From NCBI GenBank assembly GCA_964461135.1, contig CAYWTB010000002.1, forward strand, positions 1 to 64,000: DNA of 64,000 nucleotides. The letters are read 5' to 3'. The DNA comes from RQOF01 sp964461135 (GTDB taxonomy: Bacteria > Calditrichota > Calditrichia > RBG-13-44-9). The notes beneath the pieces are model-generated. The model was not told the origin of the DNA. It searched no databases and saw only the letters and a program-made list of their open reading frames with translations. Each line of letters starts with the position of its first letter. The first letter of the stretch is position 1. Made by a program: the position numbers and the translations under genes. Positions 8,279 through 16,169 of this stretch are shown one piece after another.

Positions 8279-9136
8279 TTAGGCTTTTTGTGCAACTGGT
8301 TTAGGTTTCTGGCCTGCAGAAGCAGGCTTCTTTATTTCATCTGCTTTTGGCTTCTCAACCGATGCTTCTGCGGTCTGCGTTACCGCTTTTTTCAGTTCCG
8401 TAAACAAAAACGTGTAGTCAGCTGGTATCACTTCCGGAAATCCCCTGAAACTTCCCTTGGCTGCCACTGTATTGGTTGGCTTGAAACTGATCACCCTTTC
8501 TTCCATGTCACCCTTGGTCCGCAATTCCATATGACCACAAAAATCAATGACATGGAGAAATTCTTTGGCGAACGTTCTTCCCACTTTCGGAAACAGCATG
8601 GATCTTTTTGCACCGGTTCCCTCAATCTCAACCTCATAGGTATCTTCATGAGCTTCAATCATGACATTGATACCTCTCCGGTTCAGGGATTTAAGCAATC
8701 TCAAATACTCCCTGCCCTTGTTTGCAGCATCCCCATACTCTTTCAGGGTGATAAACTTTTTACCACGGGCATACTGCAAGCCGAATTCCAGAAATTTCTG
8801 TAACTCCGACCAACTGTTAATGAACAACCACTTCACGCCCATTTTGTCATAAGGCGGTTTGTCCGGAAATTCCCTTAAAAAATCATTCCAAGCCTTCAAT
8901 GCTTCGATCATATCCTTTTGCATTGAGAACTGAATAAAAGGAATATCCAGACCGTGCAAGGCTCTCATTACCCCACCTTCTTCAAATTCCGCTATCAGAA
9001 TTTTCTTCCAATAACTTTTCGGCAGGGTACTTACGAGCGTTGTCTTGCCCAGACCGGACTGACTGTAAACACAGACAGTGACACCGTGCTTACCAAGATC
9101 AGCCGTATCCTTGGCAGAAACGATCCGTAATCCCAT
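8279..9136 (-). CDS. Sak4-like RecA-fold ATPase (AAA_24)
   Basis: 285 residues. Walker A is SQSGLGKTT (25-33), then KILIAEFEEGG, and a Walker B-like strand KWLFINSWSEL (about 102-112) in which the usual acidic residue is Asn. The C-terminal tail is rich in Lys, Pro and Ala. Sak4 proteins are phage single-strand annealing or strand-exchange ATPases paired with SSB-like partners (family knowledge); the neighbour is DUF669-like. It is the first gene after the attachment site and has a TTGACA element and operator-like sequence upstream. Confidence 0.75.
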   Translation of the reverse strand: MGLRIVSAKDTADLGKHGVTVCVYSQSGLGKTTLVSTLPKSYWKKILIAEFEEGGVMRALHGLDIPFIQFSMQKDMIEALKAWNDFLREFPDKPPYDKMGVKWLFINSWSELQKFLEFGLQYARGKKFITLKEYGDAANKGREYLRLLKSLNRRGINVMIEAHEDTYEVEIEGTGAKRSMLFPKVGRTFAKEFLHVIDFCGHMELRTKGDMEERVISFKPTNTVAAKGSFRGFPEVIPADYTFLFTELKKAVTQTAEASVEKPKADEIKKPASAGQKPKPVAQKA

Positions 9137-9201
9137 ATCCTATCCTTTCTTTTTTGGTTGAACTATTAGGCAAAAATCTGTTTAGCATGATGTTTGCATA
9201 T

Positions 9202-9231
9202 AAATTGCAGTTTAGTATACTGCATTGTCAA
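9202..9231 (-). promoter_or_regulatory. Promoter/operator region of the Sak4-DUF669 unit
   Basis: Minus-strand TTGACA (9226-9231) lies 18 bases before CAATTT (9202-9207). The spacer contains AGTATACTAAAC (9210-9221), twelve bases of the recurrent 16-bp operator. A further half-site GTTTAGCATGATG is at 9180-9192. This suggests repression of the recombination/replication operon. Confidence 0.5.
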
Positions 9232-9354
9232 GTTAAATTTTTTTAGATACCAAAAAAATACCAATTTCTGATCTTTTTTCAATTTACTCCGTAATATTTA
9301 CGTAACTACCATTTTAAAAGGAATTGACAAAAGTGCTGGAAGGCTTGATTTGAT

Positions 9355-9401
9355 TGGTCGGGGCGGGGAGATTTGAACTCCCGGCCTCCTGGTCCCGAAC
9401 C
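9355..9401 (-). other. Attachment site: 3' half of tRNA-Pro(CGG)
   Basis: Read on the minus strand, the segment contains an anticodon loop TTCGGGA (anticodon CGG), the 3' side of the anticodon stem, a T-arm with GGGAG-TTCAAATC-TCCCC, the 3' acceptor strand and CCA. Homology to a tRNA stops just 5' of the anticodon loop, so this is not a complete tRNA. A 3' tRNA fragment 100 bases from a tyrosine integrase is the classic att core of tRNA-targeting elements. Genes on both sides are element-like, which suggests attP of an excised or circular form. Confidence 0.7.
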
Positions 9402-9503
9402 ACATTTTGCATGTTTTTGAATCATTTGATTTTTCTATATTTCCTTAATAATCAACAATTTACAAAACGCACCGAAACGTACCGAAACGCATCAAATTAA
9501 ACT

Positions 9504-10604
9504 TTACATCGCAGTATTATCGCATTTCAGGCTACTTGACAACAAATCCACTCCAGAATTTTTCTTAATTTCAAAATTAACACAGTTCTTATCTCTATGT
9601 AAACTATCCGGAGCCAGCTTGGCATAGATCTGAACAGTTTGAATATCCGAATGTCCAAGTATATCTTTTAAATGATACAGGTTCCCACCATTCATTACAA
9701 AATAGGAAGCATACGTATGCCTTAAATCATGAAACCGACCATTAATTTTGGTTTTCATCTGAAATCTTCGCCACATCGAACTGACCGCCGATTCGTTTTT
9801 AATTTCCCAAAACACTTTCGGATTCTTGATATGTCTTAATCGATTTTTCAAAATTCTAAGTGCCTCATAATTCAATGGCACCATTCTGGACTTATCATTC
9901 TTCCCATAAGGCATGACCTGTTCTTTTCCCAAATCCACATGATCTGGCCATTTCAACCTTAACAATTCCTTTCTTCTTAATCCCGTATTTATTGCCAGAA
10001 AGACGAAATCTACTTGCCACTTCGGATGCCTGGGATCAGAAAAATATTCTCTTATAACTTCAATCTCATCATCCCTAAAATATCTCGGAACATCATTAAC
10101 CGGTCCGGGAACACGACCACTAAACGGATTTTTCTGGACATATCCCCACTTAATTGCCACATTCAACATTTTACGCAAATTAATCAGATGATGCCTGACT
10201 GATCCCATTGAATAATTCGCCAGAAAATAACCCATCACCTTCTTTTCAACCAAAACATCATCCAGTCTTCGAATATCTATATCACCAAGAATGTCTAATA
10301 ATTTATCAGCAGTTTCTTCATAGTCTGTTTTTGTTCTGGGCTTGATCTTTTTACCATTCTTTGTAACCATAATAGGCAAGTACTTTTTCCACTCATCTAT
10401 AAATCCAGCCAAACGAATTCCCTGTTTGCTTGATCTGTCCAGAAACGATGGATCCAAAGAGCCCATGCTTATCTCATAATCAATTTGACTTTGTATTTTC
10501 TTCGCAGCCTTATATTCTGAAACACCTAAACTTTTATGATACTTTCTACCACCATAATAAAATTCAAGAGAATAATTCTTCCCTTCTTTTCTCAAATAAC
10601 TCAA
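9504..10604 (-). CDS. int: Tyrosine site-specific recombinase (integrase)
   Basis: 366 residues. An N-terminal arm-binding and SAM-like domain (about 1-165) precedes the catalytic domain, with Arg210 (NTGLRRKE), a Lys near 236-238, His292-x-x-Arg295 (FHDLRHTYAS), His318 (LGHSD) and the nucleophile Tyr327. The start is TTG, supported by GGAGG six bases upstream. It recombines attP with attB; the tRNA-Pro 3' fragment downstream is the probable core. The excisionase-like gene lies just upstream. A palindrome CAGTTT-ATC-AAACTG at 10649 may control it. Confidence 0.9.
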   Translation of the reverse strand: MSYLRKEGKNYSLEFYYGGRKYHKSLGVSEYKAAKKIQSQIDYEISMGSLDPSFLDRSSKQGIRLAGFIDEWKKYLPIMVTKNGKKIKPRTKTDYEETADKLLDILGDIDIRRLDDVLVEKKVMGYFLANYSMGSVRHHLINLRKMLNVAIKWGYVQKNPFSGRVPGPVNDVPRYFRDDEIEVIREYFSDPRHPKWQVDFVFLAINTGLRRKELLRLKWPDHVDLGKEQVMPYGKNDKSRMVPLNYEALRILKNRLRHIKNPKVFWEIKNESAVSSMWRRFQMKTKINGRFHDLRHTYASYFVMNGGNLYHLKDILGHSDIQTVQIYAKLAPDSLHRDKNCVNFEIKKNSGVDLLSSSLKCDNTAM

Positions 10605-10648
10605 TTCACGCCTCCAGCTTATTAGCCTATTCTTAATAGACTAATATA

Positions 10649-10663
10649 CAGTTTATCAAACTG
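10649..10663. promoter_or_regulatory. Palindrome in the integrase leader
   Basis: CAGTTT-ATC-AAACTG is a perfect 6-bp inverted repeat 45 bases before the integrase start. It resembles a shortened GTTTAG/CTAAAC operator and could bind a repressor or excisionase. Confidence 0.4.
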
Positions 10664-10702
10664 CAAATATATCATAAATACAAGTGATTATCATCACTTT
10701 TT

Positions 10703-10954
10703 TTATTTCACACTATCCACCAATGTCTTTACGACTCTTCTTTTTTGCTTCTCTATATCTATCTTATCTTTTTCCATCAAATAATCCAAATCCTTCACAT
10801 CAAACCGTGGCGATCTATTGCCCTGGGGCTTACTGTATGGCAATACTCCATCCCTCATCCAGATTTCAAGCTGTCTCACACTATATCCAGTATATAATGA
10901 TGCCTGTTCTTTATTTAGCCATCGTGGCCATACCTGTAAAATCACTGAACCCAT
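10703..10954 (-). CDS. Excisionase-like MerR-type HTH protein
   Basis: About 83 residues. WLNKEQASLYTGYSVRQLEIWMRDGVLP is a typical HTH_17/excisionase DNA-binding fold, followed by a basic tail. ATG 10954 is preferred because AAGGA lies six bases upstream; ATG 10960 is too close to it. Directly upstream of the integrase, it probably steers excision or represses the integrase promoter. The palindrome at 10969 lies just before it. Confidence 0.7.
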   Translation of the reverse strand: MGSVILQVWPRWLNKEQASLYTGYSVRQLEIWMRDGVLPYSKPQGNRSPRFDVKDLDYLMEKDKIDIEKQKRRVVKTLVDSVK

Positions 10955-10968
10955 ACTCATTCCTTGTG

Positions 10969-10984
10969 GTTTAGTATACTATAC
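10969..10984 (-). promoter_or_regulatory. Operator-like palindrome before excisionase gene
   Basis: The minus strand reads GTATAGTATACTAAAC, one mismatch from the consensus. The centre TATACT could be the -10 hexamer. It sits within 15 bases of the excisionase start. Confidence 0.6.
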
Positions 10985-11001
10985 TTTTTGACCAAAAAAA
11001 A

Positions 11002-11568
11002 TCAAATCCAATGCGGAAACTCCAAGCATTCTTTAATTCGTTTTTCATAACCTGCAATTTGCTTTTTCAATTTGGTTATTCTGTCAGAAAGCCTGGAATT
11101 CAGTTCATACAGAGACCGTGGATCCGCATGCTTTAACTCGGCCTGTTCTTCTTCCCGTTTTATCAATTCATCAGCCCTGGCCAAGAGTGGATCCAATTCT
11201 TCCTGCAAATCCTTTTTGTATTCTGCCATTCTCTCCACTCTTTTCCGGTTGTTTATCAATCCGGTCTGTGTCTCACAGTGAGACACGCCTTCCTCCACAA
11301 CCTCTATTTCGGTCTGCAGATCCATTTCACCGGGCGTTAAAACTTCTTGTTTTGCTGAAATATCCTCCTGGAATACTTCATTTTCATTAATCAGATCGTT
11401 TTCACCAGACTCCATGACCTCCGGTTTCGGGTCTGGAACCGGTTGAACTTCCATTTCCTGGGATTTTAACTTTCCTATTTCGACCTGAATTCGCTGAAAT
11501 TCAGTAATCGATATATTAGGATTAAGAAGCTGGCGTTTTAACTGTACGATTTCCCGGGCAACATCCAT
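11002..11568 (-). CDS. Coiled-coil hypothetical protein
   Basis: 188 residues, highly charged. Predicted helices at the N-terminus (VQLKRQLL, then FQRIQVEIGKLK) and C-terminus (LYELNSRLSDRITKLKKQI) flank a Pro/Glu-rich middle. GAGGAG precedes the start. The middle contains the dispersed palindrome at 11268-11286, read in frame as VSHCETQ, as if a repeat had been inserted without breaking the frame. No domain is recognised; a structural or scaffold role is possible. Confidence 0.5.
   Translation of the reverse strand: MDVAREIVQLKRQLLNPNISITEFQRIQVEIGKLKSQEMEVQPVPDPKPEVMESGENDLINENEVFQEDISAKQEVLTPGEMDLQTEIEVVEEGVSHCETQTGLINNRKRVERMAEYKKDLQEELDPLLARADELIKREEEQAELKHADPRSLYELNSRLSDRITKLKKQIAGYEKRIKECLEFPHWI
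11268..11286. repeat. Dispersed palindrome, copy 1
   Basis: GTGTCTCACAGTGAGACAC, a perfect 19-bp palindrome around a central A, lying inside a coding region. Confidence 0.8.
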
Positions 11569-11570
11569 TC

Positions 11571-12017
11571 CTATTTCTCCTCATCGATTTTCAGATTTTC
11601 TATCCACTGCAAAGACGCTTTCCCATCCAGGGTTGCCACTTTTAAACATGACCGGCTATATCTGTAACTTACTGGTAATTCACCTTTCAGAATTTTAATC
11701 GCAGAATCCACAACACTTCCACCAAACACACTAAATCCGGTTTCCACAAAATAAACAGCTTCCTCAATTTCATCAGTCCTGTCCCGGAATTTGCCATTAA
11801 ACATTAATTCATCACAAATATCAACCTGACGATCATCATCAGTAAAAAAGTCCCATCCAACTGAATGATGGTCAAACATTTTCCCGCTGAACAGTACCGC
11901 TCCATCCGGTTCAAAAATTCTTACAGGAATGACAAAAGCATAATTCTCGCCAAGATTTTCATCAAGTCCTAATGGACCAGTCTGTTCAATAGTTACAATA
12001 ACCGATCTGTGTCCCAT
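11571..12017 (-). CDS. Acidic hypothetical protein
   Basis: 148 residues with AAGGGGAT before ATG 12017. It is rich in Asp, Glu and aromatics (FDHHSVGWDFFTDDDRQVD) with no recognised motif. Small acidic proteins of this kind are common in phage early regions. It is co-directional with and two bases from the coiled-coil gene downstream. Confidence 0.5.
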   Translation of the reverse strand: MGHRSVIVTIEQTGPLGLDENLGENYAFVIPVRIFEPDGAVLFSGKMFDHHSVGWDFFTDDDRQVDICDELMFNGKFRDRTDEIEEAVYFVETGFSVFGGSVVDSAIKILKGELPVSYRYSRSCLKVATLDGKASLQWIENLKIDEEK

Positions 12018-12032
12018 ATAACATCCCCTTTC

Positions 12033-12314
12033 TTATAATATTTCCCATTTACCTTTTCCATCTTCCTGATATTTCAAGGTCGTACAACCGGCATCGTTAG
12101 CTGCCCAATCTAAAACATCAAACGGATACTCATCATTGGAATCAAATCTGCCCTCATAAGACAGGTTTCCATCATCATCATATAACCGAAATCTATCCGG
12201 AAGTTTTTCTTTCCATTCTTTTGGTGGGGGGCAATCCTTCGAACACACACCCTGCCGATTGAGAGAATCATGCTCACCGTTATTAATATAATCTTTCGTA
12301 ATAACCCAGGGCAT
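12033..12314 (-). CDS. Small acidic hypothetical protein
   Basis: 93 residues with GGAG upstream of the start. The sequence FRLYDDDGNLSYEGRFDSND is strongly similar in style to phage-encoded small proteins of unknown role. Three cysteines (two in CSKDC) could bind metal. No family is assigned. Confidence 0.5.
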   Translation of the reverse strand: MPWVITKDYINNGEHDSLNRQGVCSKDCPPPKEWKEKLPDRFRLYDDDGNLSYEGRFDSNDEYPFDVLDWAANDAGCTTLKYQEDGKGKWEIL

Positions 12315-12317
12315 CGT

Positions 12318-12680
12318 CTACTCCTTTTTCTTTTCGTCCTTCTTTTCCTTTTCTATAAAATATGAAGCCACGGCTATTCGTAGTTCTTTGTTTCCATGAC
12401 TGATCAGCCATCTCCCATCCGCTCCATACTTTTTATCAATACTCAAAATCTTCTCAACAAATTCCGGTTTCAACTCCCTGCCATAAAGAACCTTCACGGG
12501 ATTACCAAACCGGTAGGCAACTAAAATCTTGTACTGCCAATTCACATAGAGAACCGCATCACCCCAATCGGTATTGAACCGTTCGAACAGAAAATTCACA
12601 TCCCCAACTTTCTCGAATCCGCAGGAAACCATCAAACCGTGTACTTCATCCTGGGCTCTAAAGTAACAGGGCTTATTCAT
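12318..12680 (-). CDS. Hypothetical protein
   Basis: 120 residues with a basic, Lys/Glu-rich C-terminal tail. GAGG lies eight bases before the start. There is a degenerate operator-like palindrome at 12712-12727, so this may head the transcript running through to the integrase. No motif is recognised. Confidence 0.5.
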   Translation of the reverse strand: MNKPCYFRAQDEVHGLMVSCGFEKVGDVNFLFERFNTDWGDAVLYVNWQYKILVAYRFGNPVKVLYGRELKPEFVEKILSIDKKYGADGRWLISHGNKELRIAVASYFIEKEKKDEKKKE

Positions 12681-12711
12681 AACACGTCCTCAAATCCATT
12701 AAAATCTCAAA

Positions 12712-12727
12712 GTTTCGCATACTATTC
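12712..12727 (-). promoter_or_regulatory. Degenerate operator-like palindrome
   Basis: The minus strand reads GAATAGTATGCGAAAC, 13 of 16 bases matching the recurrent operator, upstream of the gene starting at 12680. Confidence 0.35.
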
Positions 12728-12786
12728 ACTTATAACTAATGTTGCTATTACTAAACAAAACAGGTAAAAAAACACAATAGTCGGTA

Positions 12787-13959
12787 TTATATCAGCACCA
12801 ACTGTTCCCCGGCTTTAGTCGGCGTCTGGACTTTCAGTCCATGCTTTTCAGCCAATCGATGTAAAAAACTCAATTCGGTTTCATTCTGGAAATCCACAGC
12901 TTCCTGGCGAATTTTATCAATGTGCTGTTCCAGAATTTCACACATGGCACGATTCACATCAGCATAGTCCGACATCGATGGCCACCGAAGACTCTGACCA
13001 TTATGCTTCAAGAAATGCTCACAGAATCGTAGAAAATCCTGCGGATCATTATAGGTTGCCTTGAATCCATTAATATCATAGTGAGCAATATATCCGCAGT
13101 GCAGATGCAGGTGTTCATACAGGTTCTTGTCCATCAAATGAATATCCCGCTTTTCAATGACAGACTTGAATCTCTTGAACGCCTTGTACTTCTGTTGCGC
13201 AGTCAAAAACTGCATATCTTTGAAGTCTGATAACACATACTCAGTCATTTGCATCTCCTCATATTTTTGTTTGATAAAATCTTTGAAAAACTGCTTGTGA
13301 ATTATCTTTGACTTATCTTTATCATTCCTCTTCAAATAAAATTGCAGGAAGGGGAAATAATACAACATCCATTCCGGACTCTTCCGTGTGTGAACACGTG
13401 GTCCTTTCCAATCCCAGTTATATGGAGCAGTAAAGCAAGTATCCACTTTATCCGTGGCTTGAAAAGCTCCAAAATTGTGAGTTGGATTAATCAATTCGGG
13501 AAACCTGCATCTCATAACAAATTTGAAAATTTTGTTCCCGATAATCTTCGCAATAAATTGAAATAATTCTTCAGATTCTTCAAACAGCAAAAAATTAAGA
13601 TGATCGCTGATTGAGATTCGCTTATAGAATGGATGATCGTTGACCAAATCGTTCAGCCTTTGCCATGACCGTTTTCGTGATCCATTGACATACTGTAGAT
13701 ATTCGATTGCGAAATTTCCGGAGAAGATCAGAGCAAATGTTGGTGTAATTTTATACTTATTCTCAATCATTGTGGAATGGATCTGATCCAAATACGCAGA
13801 CATCCTTTTCAAATCCTGGCAGGTTACTCCACACTTGCATTCCAAAAAAGATTCATCAAGATTCTTTAAAAATTCAGTTTTTCTTTGCCCTAAAATCAGA
13901 CCAATAAATATTATGATAATTGCCAGGATCGTGGCAACCCTGCGATCATTTCTGCTCAT
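12787..13959 (-). CDS. Membrane-anchored hypothetical protein
   Basis: 390 residues with one N-terminal membrane segment (ATILAIIIIFIGLILG, about 9-24), followed by a Cys cluster (CKCGVTC) and a long, mainly helical cytoplasmic or periplasmic part rich in Phe, Tyr and His (EHLHLHCGYIAHYD). No enzyme motif is recognised. It overlaps the upstream gene by four bases. It is one of the larger uncharacterised proteins of the element. Confidence 0.5.
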   Translation of the reverse strand: MSRNDRRVATILAIIIIFIGLILGQRKTEFLKNLDESFLECKCGVTCQDLKRMSAYLDQIHSTMIENKYKITPTFALIFSGNFAIEYLQYVNGSRKRSWQRLNDLVNDHPFYKRISISDHLNFLLFEESEELFQFIAKIIGNKIFKFVMRCRFPELINPTHNFGAFQATDKVDTCFTAPYNWDWKGPRVHTRKSPEWMLYYFPFLQFYLKRNDKDKSKIIHKQFFKDFIKQKYEEMQMTEYVLSDFKDMQFLTAQQKYKAFKRFKSVIEKRDIHLMDKNLYEHLHLHCGYIAHYDINGFKATYNDPQDFLRFCEHFLKHNGQSLRWPSMSDYADVNRAMCEILEQHIDKIRQEAVDFQNETELSFLHRLAEKHGLKVQTPTKAGEQLVLI

Positions 13960-14342
13960 AGTTCGATTAACTCCGGTTTAAAATATGCAATCTTCTCAAT
14001 CAATTTCTTTTCGGCCAAATCACTATGCTGATATTTAAACGACAATCTCTTCGGGACAAATTTAAGATTCCAGAAAAATTCCTTGGTTCTGGCATCTCTG
14101 ATTCTATTGACCGACGCATAATATTTTTGATCAACAAAATACTGAAATGAATCCTGGCCACAAACCTTAACAATCAGGGCCCTTTCGAATGCATAAAGCA
14201 GAGCATCATCCCGATCAAAAAAGACAATTTTCTCCTGCGGATGGCTGTACGGAAAAACCTTGACTACATAACCCGTGCCCTGTGGAATCCCGGAAAAACT
14301 TATATCAGTAATAATCACCAGCATCATTCTCTTAACCGTCAT
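13956..14342 (-). CDS. Hypothetical protein
   Basis: 128 residues; the start overlaps the stop of the tiny upstream gene (ATGA) and the stop overlaps the next start, so three genes appear translationally coupled. Beta-rich N-terminus, basic C-terminus. No family is recognised. Confidence 0.5.
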   Translation of the reverse strand: MTVKRMMLVIITDISFSGIPQGTGYVVKVFPYSHPQEKIVFFDRDDALLYAFERALIVKVCGQDSFQYFVDQKYYASVNRIRDARTKEFFWNLKFVPKRLSFKYQHSDLAEKKLIEKIAYFKPELIEL

Positions 14343-14449
14343 ACTCTTTTCCCTCCACGCATTCCAAAATGAATAGCCTTTCCCTCAAAACTGGCAAAAG
14401 GAAGCACAACAACACCGTACAAAATAATCAAAACAAGAATTTTTAACAT
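14339..14449 (-). CDS. 36-residue membrane microprotein
   Basis: ATG 14449 behind GGGAG, encoding MLKILVLIILYGVVVLPFAS plus a short basic tail, ending in TGA that overlaps the next ATG. One hydrophobic helix spans about residues 2-18. Strong ribosome site, coupling and membrane pattern support translation despite its size. It may anchor or regulate the larger membrane protein of the same operon. Confidence 0.5.
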   Translation of the reverse strand: MLKILVLIILYGVVVLPFASFEGKAIHFGMRGGKRV

Positions 14450-14471
14450 TGCCGATCTCCCTATCTTTTGG

Positions 14472-15572
14472 TTAAATCACCTTTCTGTAGATATATTCCA
14501 ATCCAGCCGGAATCACTTCCACACCCTTTAATTCAGAATGCCTCCTGTCTTTTTTCAGGAAATAATACTGGAGTGCCAGTTCCTGAGATTCCCTGCTGGA
14601 TAAGCAAATATCCCTAAAATCGCACCAACCACAGTGCAGACCTTGGGTTCGGTAAATCGCCAACTTCCCGATTTCAGATACCACCGCACGAATCTTTTCG
14701 ATGAAAATTTGAATTTCTTCCCGGGTTCTGGAAACTTCAACCCGGTCAAAATAGTGTTCGGGACGAGCCAGATAATCCGCTACCAACCTTTCCTCATACT
14801 CTGCCGGGCTCTCTTTTCGCTCGTTCAGAACAATTTCACCATCATAATTTTCGGTCTGTTTTTTCAGATCCTTTTCGGCCTTCTGGGCATCTGATTTCAA
14901 CCGGAAAAATTCATTGGTTAGAGACTGTCCGGTCCCGGCGGACACAATCGAATACTCCCGTTTCAAATTAGGCTTTGTACCGGGCTTTTTTATTATGGAA
15001 TAATATCCCCGCACAACGGGATTTCGCCATTTGGCCATTAAAGCCAAAAGATACAGTGTTACCTGATCATCAATTCTCAGCATTTCCCGATCCGATTCAC
15101 CCCACACAGATTTGGTCTTAATCTCGTGCAAGCGATATCCGTTCTTCCTTACAACTCCATCAATTTTTCCCGACAAAATGAAATCACCAAAATCCAAGGC
15201 AAACTCCATTTCGGGCAGATAGGCTTGAAAATCCTCTTGTTGAAAATAATGAACATGGTATCCTGTCAGCATGGCAATGATGGCAGCCCTTTCAGCATAG
15301 TAATCCTCATCCTCCATGTCCGCATACCACTGCATCCTTTTGCCATAATCCAGATATTCTTTGGCCTTTTTCTGGAGTACGGCCAATTCACACCGGTTGT
15401 TATACAAATAATCCAGCATTTCATGGACCACAGATCCAATTCTGATATTTTTTCCGTAATCTTTGGGAGTGTATCCTTCCTGGTAGGCCCAATAATGCTG
15501 CTGCCTGCAAATAATCCATGATCTTTCTTCTGAGTAAGTGATAACAGGTTTTCCGATCATTTTACAGTCCAT
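14472..15572 (-). CDS. RecB/Cas4-type PD-(D/E)XK exonuclease
   Basis: About 366 residues from ATG 15572; a TTG at 15593 is possible, but AGGAG lies right before 15572. The nuclease core shows RIGSVVHEMLDYLY, then FILSGKIDGVV (catalytic Asp) and YRLHEIKTKS (catalytic E-x-K). C-terminal HCGWCDFRDIC together with the upstream CRQQH suggests the four-Cys iron-sulphur cluster of the AddB/Cas4 group. Such phage proteins resect DNA ends for the Sak4/SSB annealing system (family knowledge). It is controlled by a TTGACA promoter overlapped by an operator. Confidence 0.75.
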   Translation of the reverse strand: MDCKMIGKPVITYSEERSWIICRQQHYWAYQEGYTPKDYGKNIRIGSVVHEMLDYLYNNRCELAVLQKKAKEYLDYGKRMQWYADMEDEDYYAERAAIIAMLTGYHVHYFQQEDFQAYLPEMEFALDFGDFILSGKIDGVVRKNGYRLHEIKTKSVWGESDREMLRIDDQVTLYLLALMAKWRNPVVRGYYSIIKKPGTKPNLKREYSIVSAGTGQSLTNEFFRLKSDAQKAEKDLKKQTENYDGEIVLNERKESPAEYEERLVADYLARPEHYFDRVEVSRTREEIQIFIEKIRAVVSEIGKLAIYRTQGLHCGWCDFRDICLSSRESQELALQYYFLKKDRRHSELKGVEVIPAGLEYIYRKVI

Positions 15573-15594
15573 TTCTCCTAAAATTTGCGACAAT

Positions 15595-15623
15595 AATTTA
15601 GCATTCTAAACATGTCATGTCAA
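15595..15623 (-). promoter_or_regulatory. Promoter with overlapping operator for the nuclease gene
   Basis: The minus strand has TTGACA (15618-15623), 17 bases, then TAAATT (15595-15600). The palindrome GTTTAGAATGCTAAAT (15596-15611) covers the -10 element, so bound repressor would block RNA polymerase. Confidence 0.65.
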
Positions 15624-15651
15624 CTGTTTTTTATACAAAACTTTTTGGGTC

Positions 15652-15680
15652 AAAGAAAAGGCGGTTTTAAAAGTCGCCTT
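15652..15680 (-). terminator. Intrinsic terminator
   Basis: The AAGGCG/CGCCTT stem is followed on the minus strand by TTTTCTTT, just beyond the stop of the gene at 15706. Confidence 0.5.
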
Positions 15681-15705
15681 TATATCAGCCCAAAAATGAC
15701 GCAGA

Positions 15706-15957
15706 TCACACAGAATTTATTAATTCTTGTTTACTTGCAACAGCAAGCTTAACTTGGATCAGATTTGTGACGATATAATTAACCGTATGGGATACAGCAT
15801 GAACAAATTCATCTTCAATCTGACTGGCCAACTCTGGATATCTTTGCTTTACGTCCCACATCAAGGTTTCAAATCTCTCGGTTTCAACGGCTTGGTCAAT
15901 AGTTTCTACCGCAAGCTCGTTTTTAATTGTCTGTGTAAGTCTTTCCCTGAATTCCAT
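15706..15957 (-). CDS. Small helical hypothetical protein
   Basis: 83 residues from ATG 15957, chosen because AAGGAG lies nine bases upstream and a full promoter is at 15991-16019; the longer frame to 16062 would cover that promoter. All-helical, acidic (TETIDQAVETERFETLMWDV pattern). Unrecognised. It lies divergently from the PAS-domain gene. Confidence 0.5.
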   Translation of the reverse strand: MEFRERLTQTIKNELAVETIDQAVETERFETLMWDVKQRYPELASQIEDEFVHAVSHTVNYIVTNLIQVKLAVASKQELINSV

Positions 15958-15990
15958 ACACCTACTCCTTGTGTTTTTGAGGTGGTGAAA

Positions 15991-16019
15991 AGTTAAATCG
16001 AAGTTGAAACATTTGTCAA
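15991..16019 (-). promoter_or_regulatory. Promoter of the 83-residue gene
   Basis: Minus-strand TTGACA (16014-16019), 17 bases, TTAACT (15991-15996), 34 bases before the start codon. Confidence 0.6.
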
Positions 16020-16169
16020 GTCGAAAATTTGAAGAAAATTGTTTTTTTAATTTCACGACCATAATTCAAAAACTGTTGCTGTACGCAATAAACAGGAAAC
16101 GGTTGAACAGTATCTGCCAATTCAGAACTTGTATTAACAACGTACAGGAAGGTATTTATTAAAGTCAAA

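Noticed and set aside
9355..9401. Functional tRNA gene
   Set aside because: The 5' half (D-arm and 5' acceptor strand) is missing; homology ends at the anticodon loop.
14472..15572. CRISPR Cas4
   Set aside because: The fold and Cys pattern are Cas4-like, but there is no CRISPR or other cas gene; the context is phage recombination.
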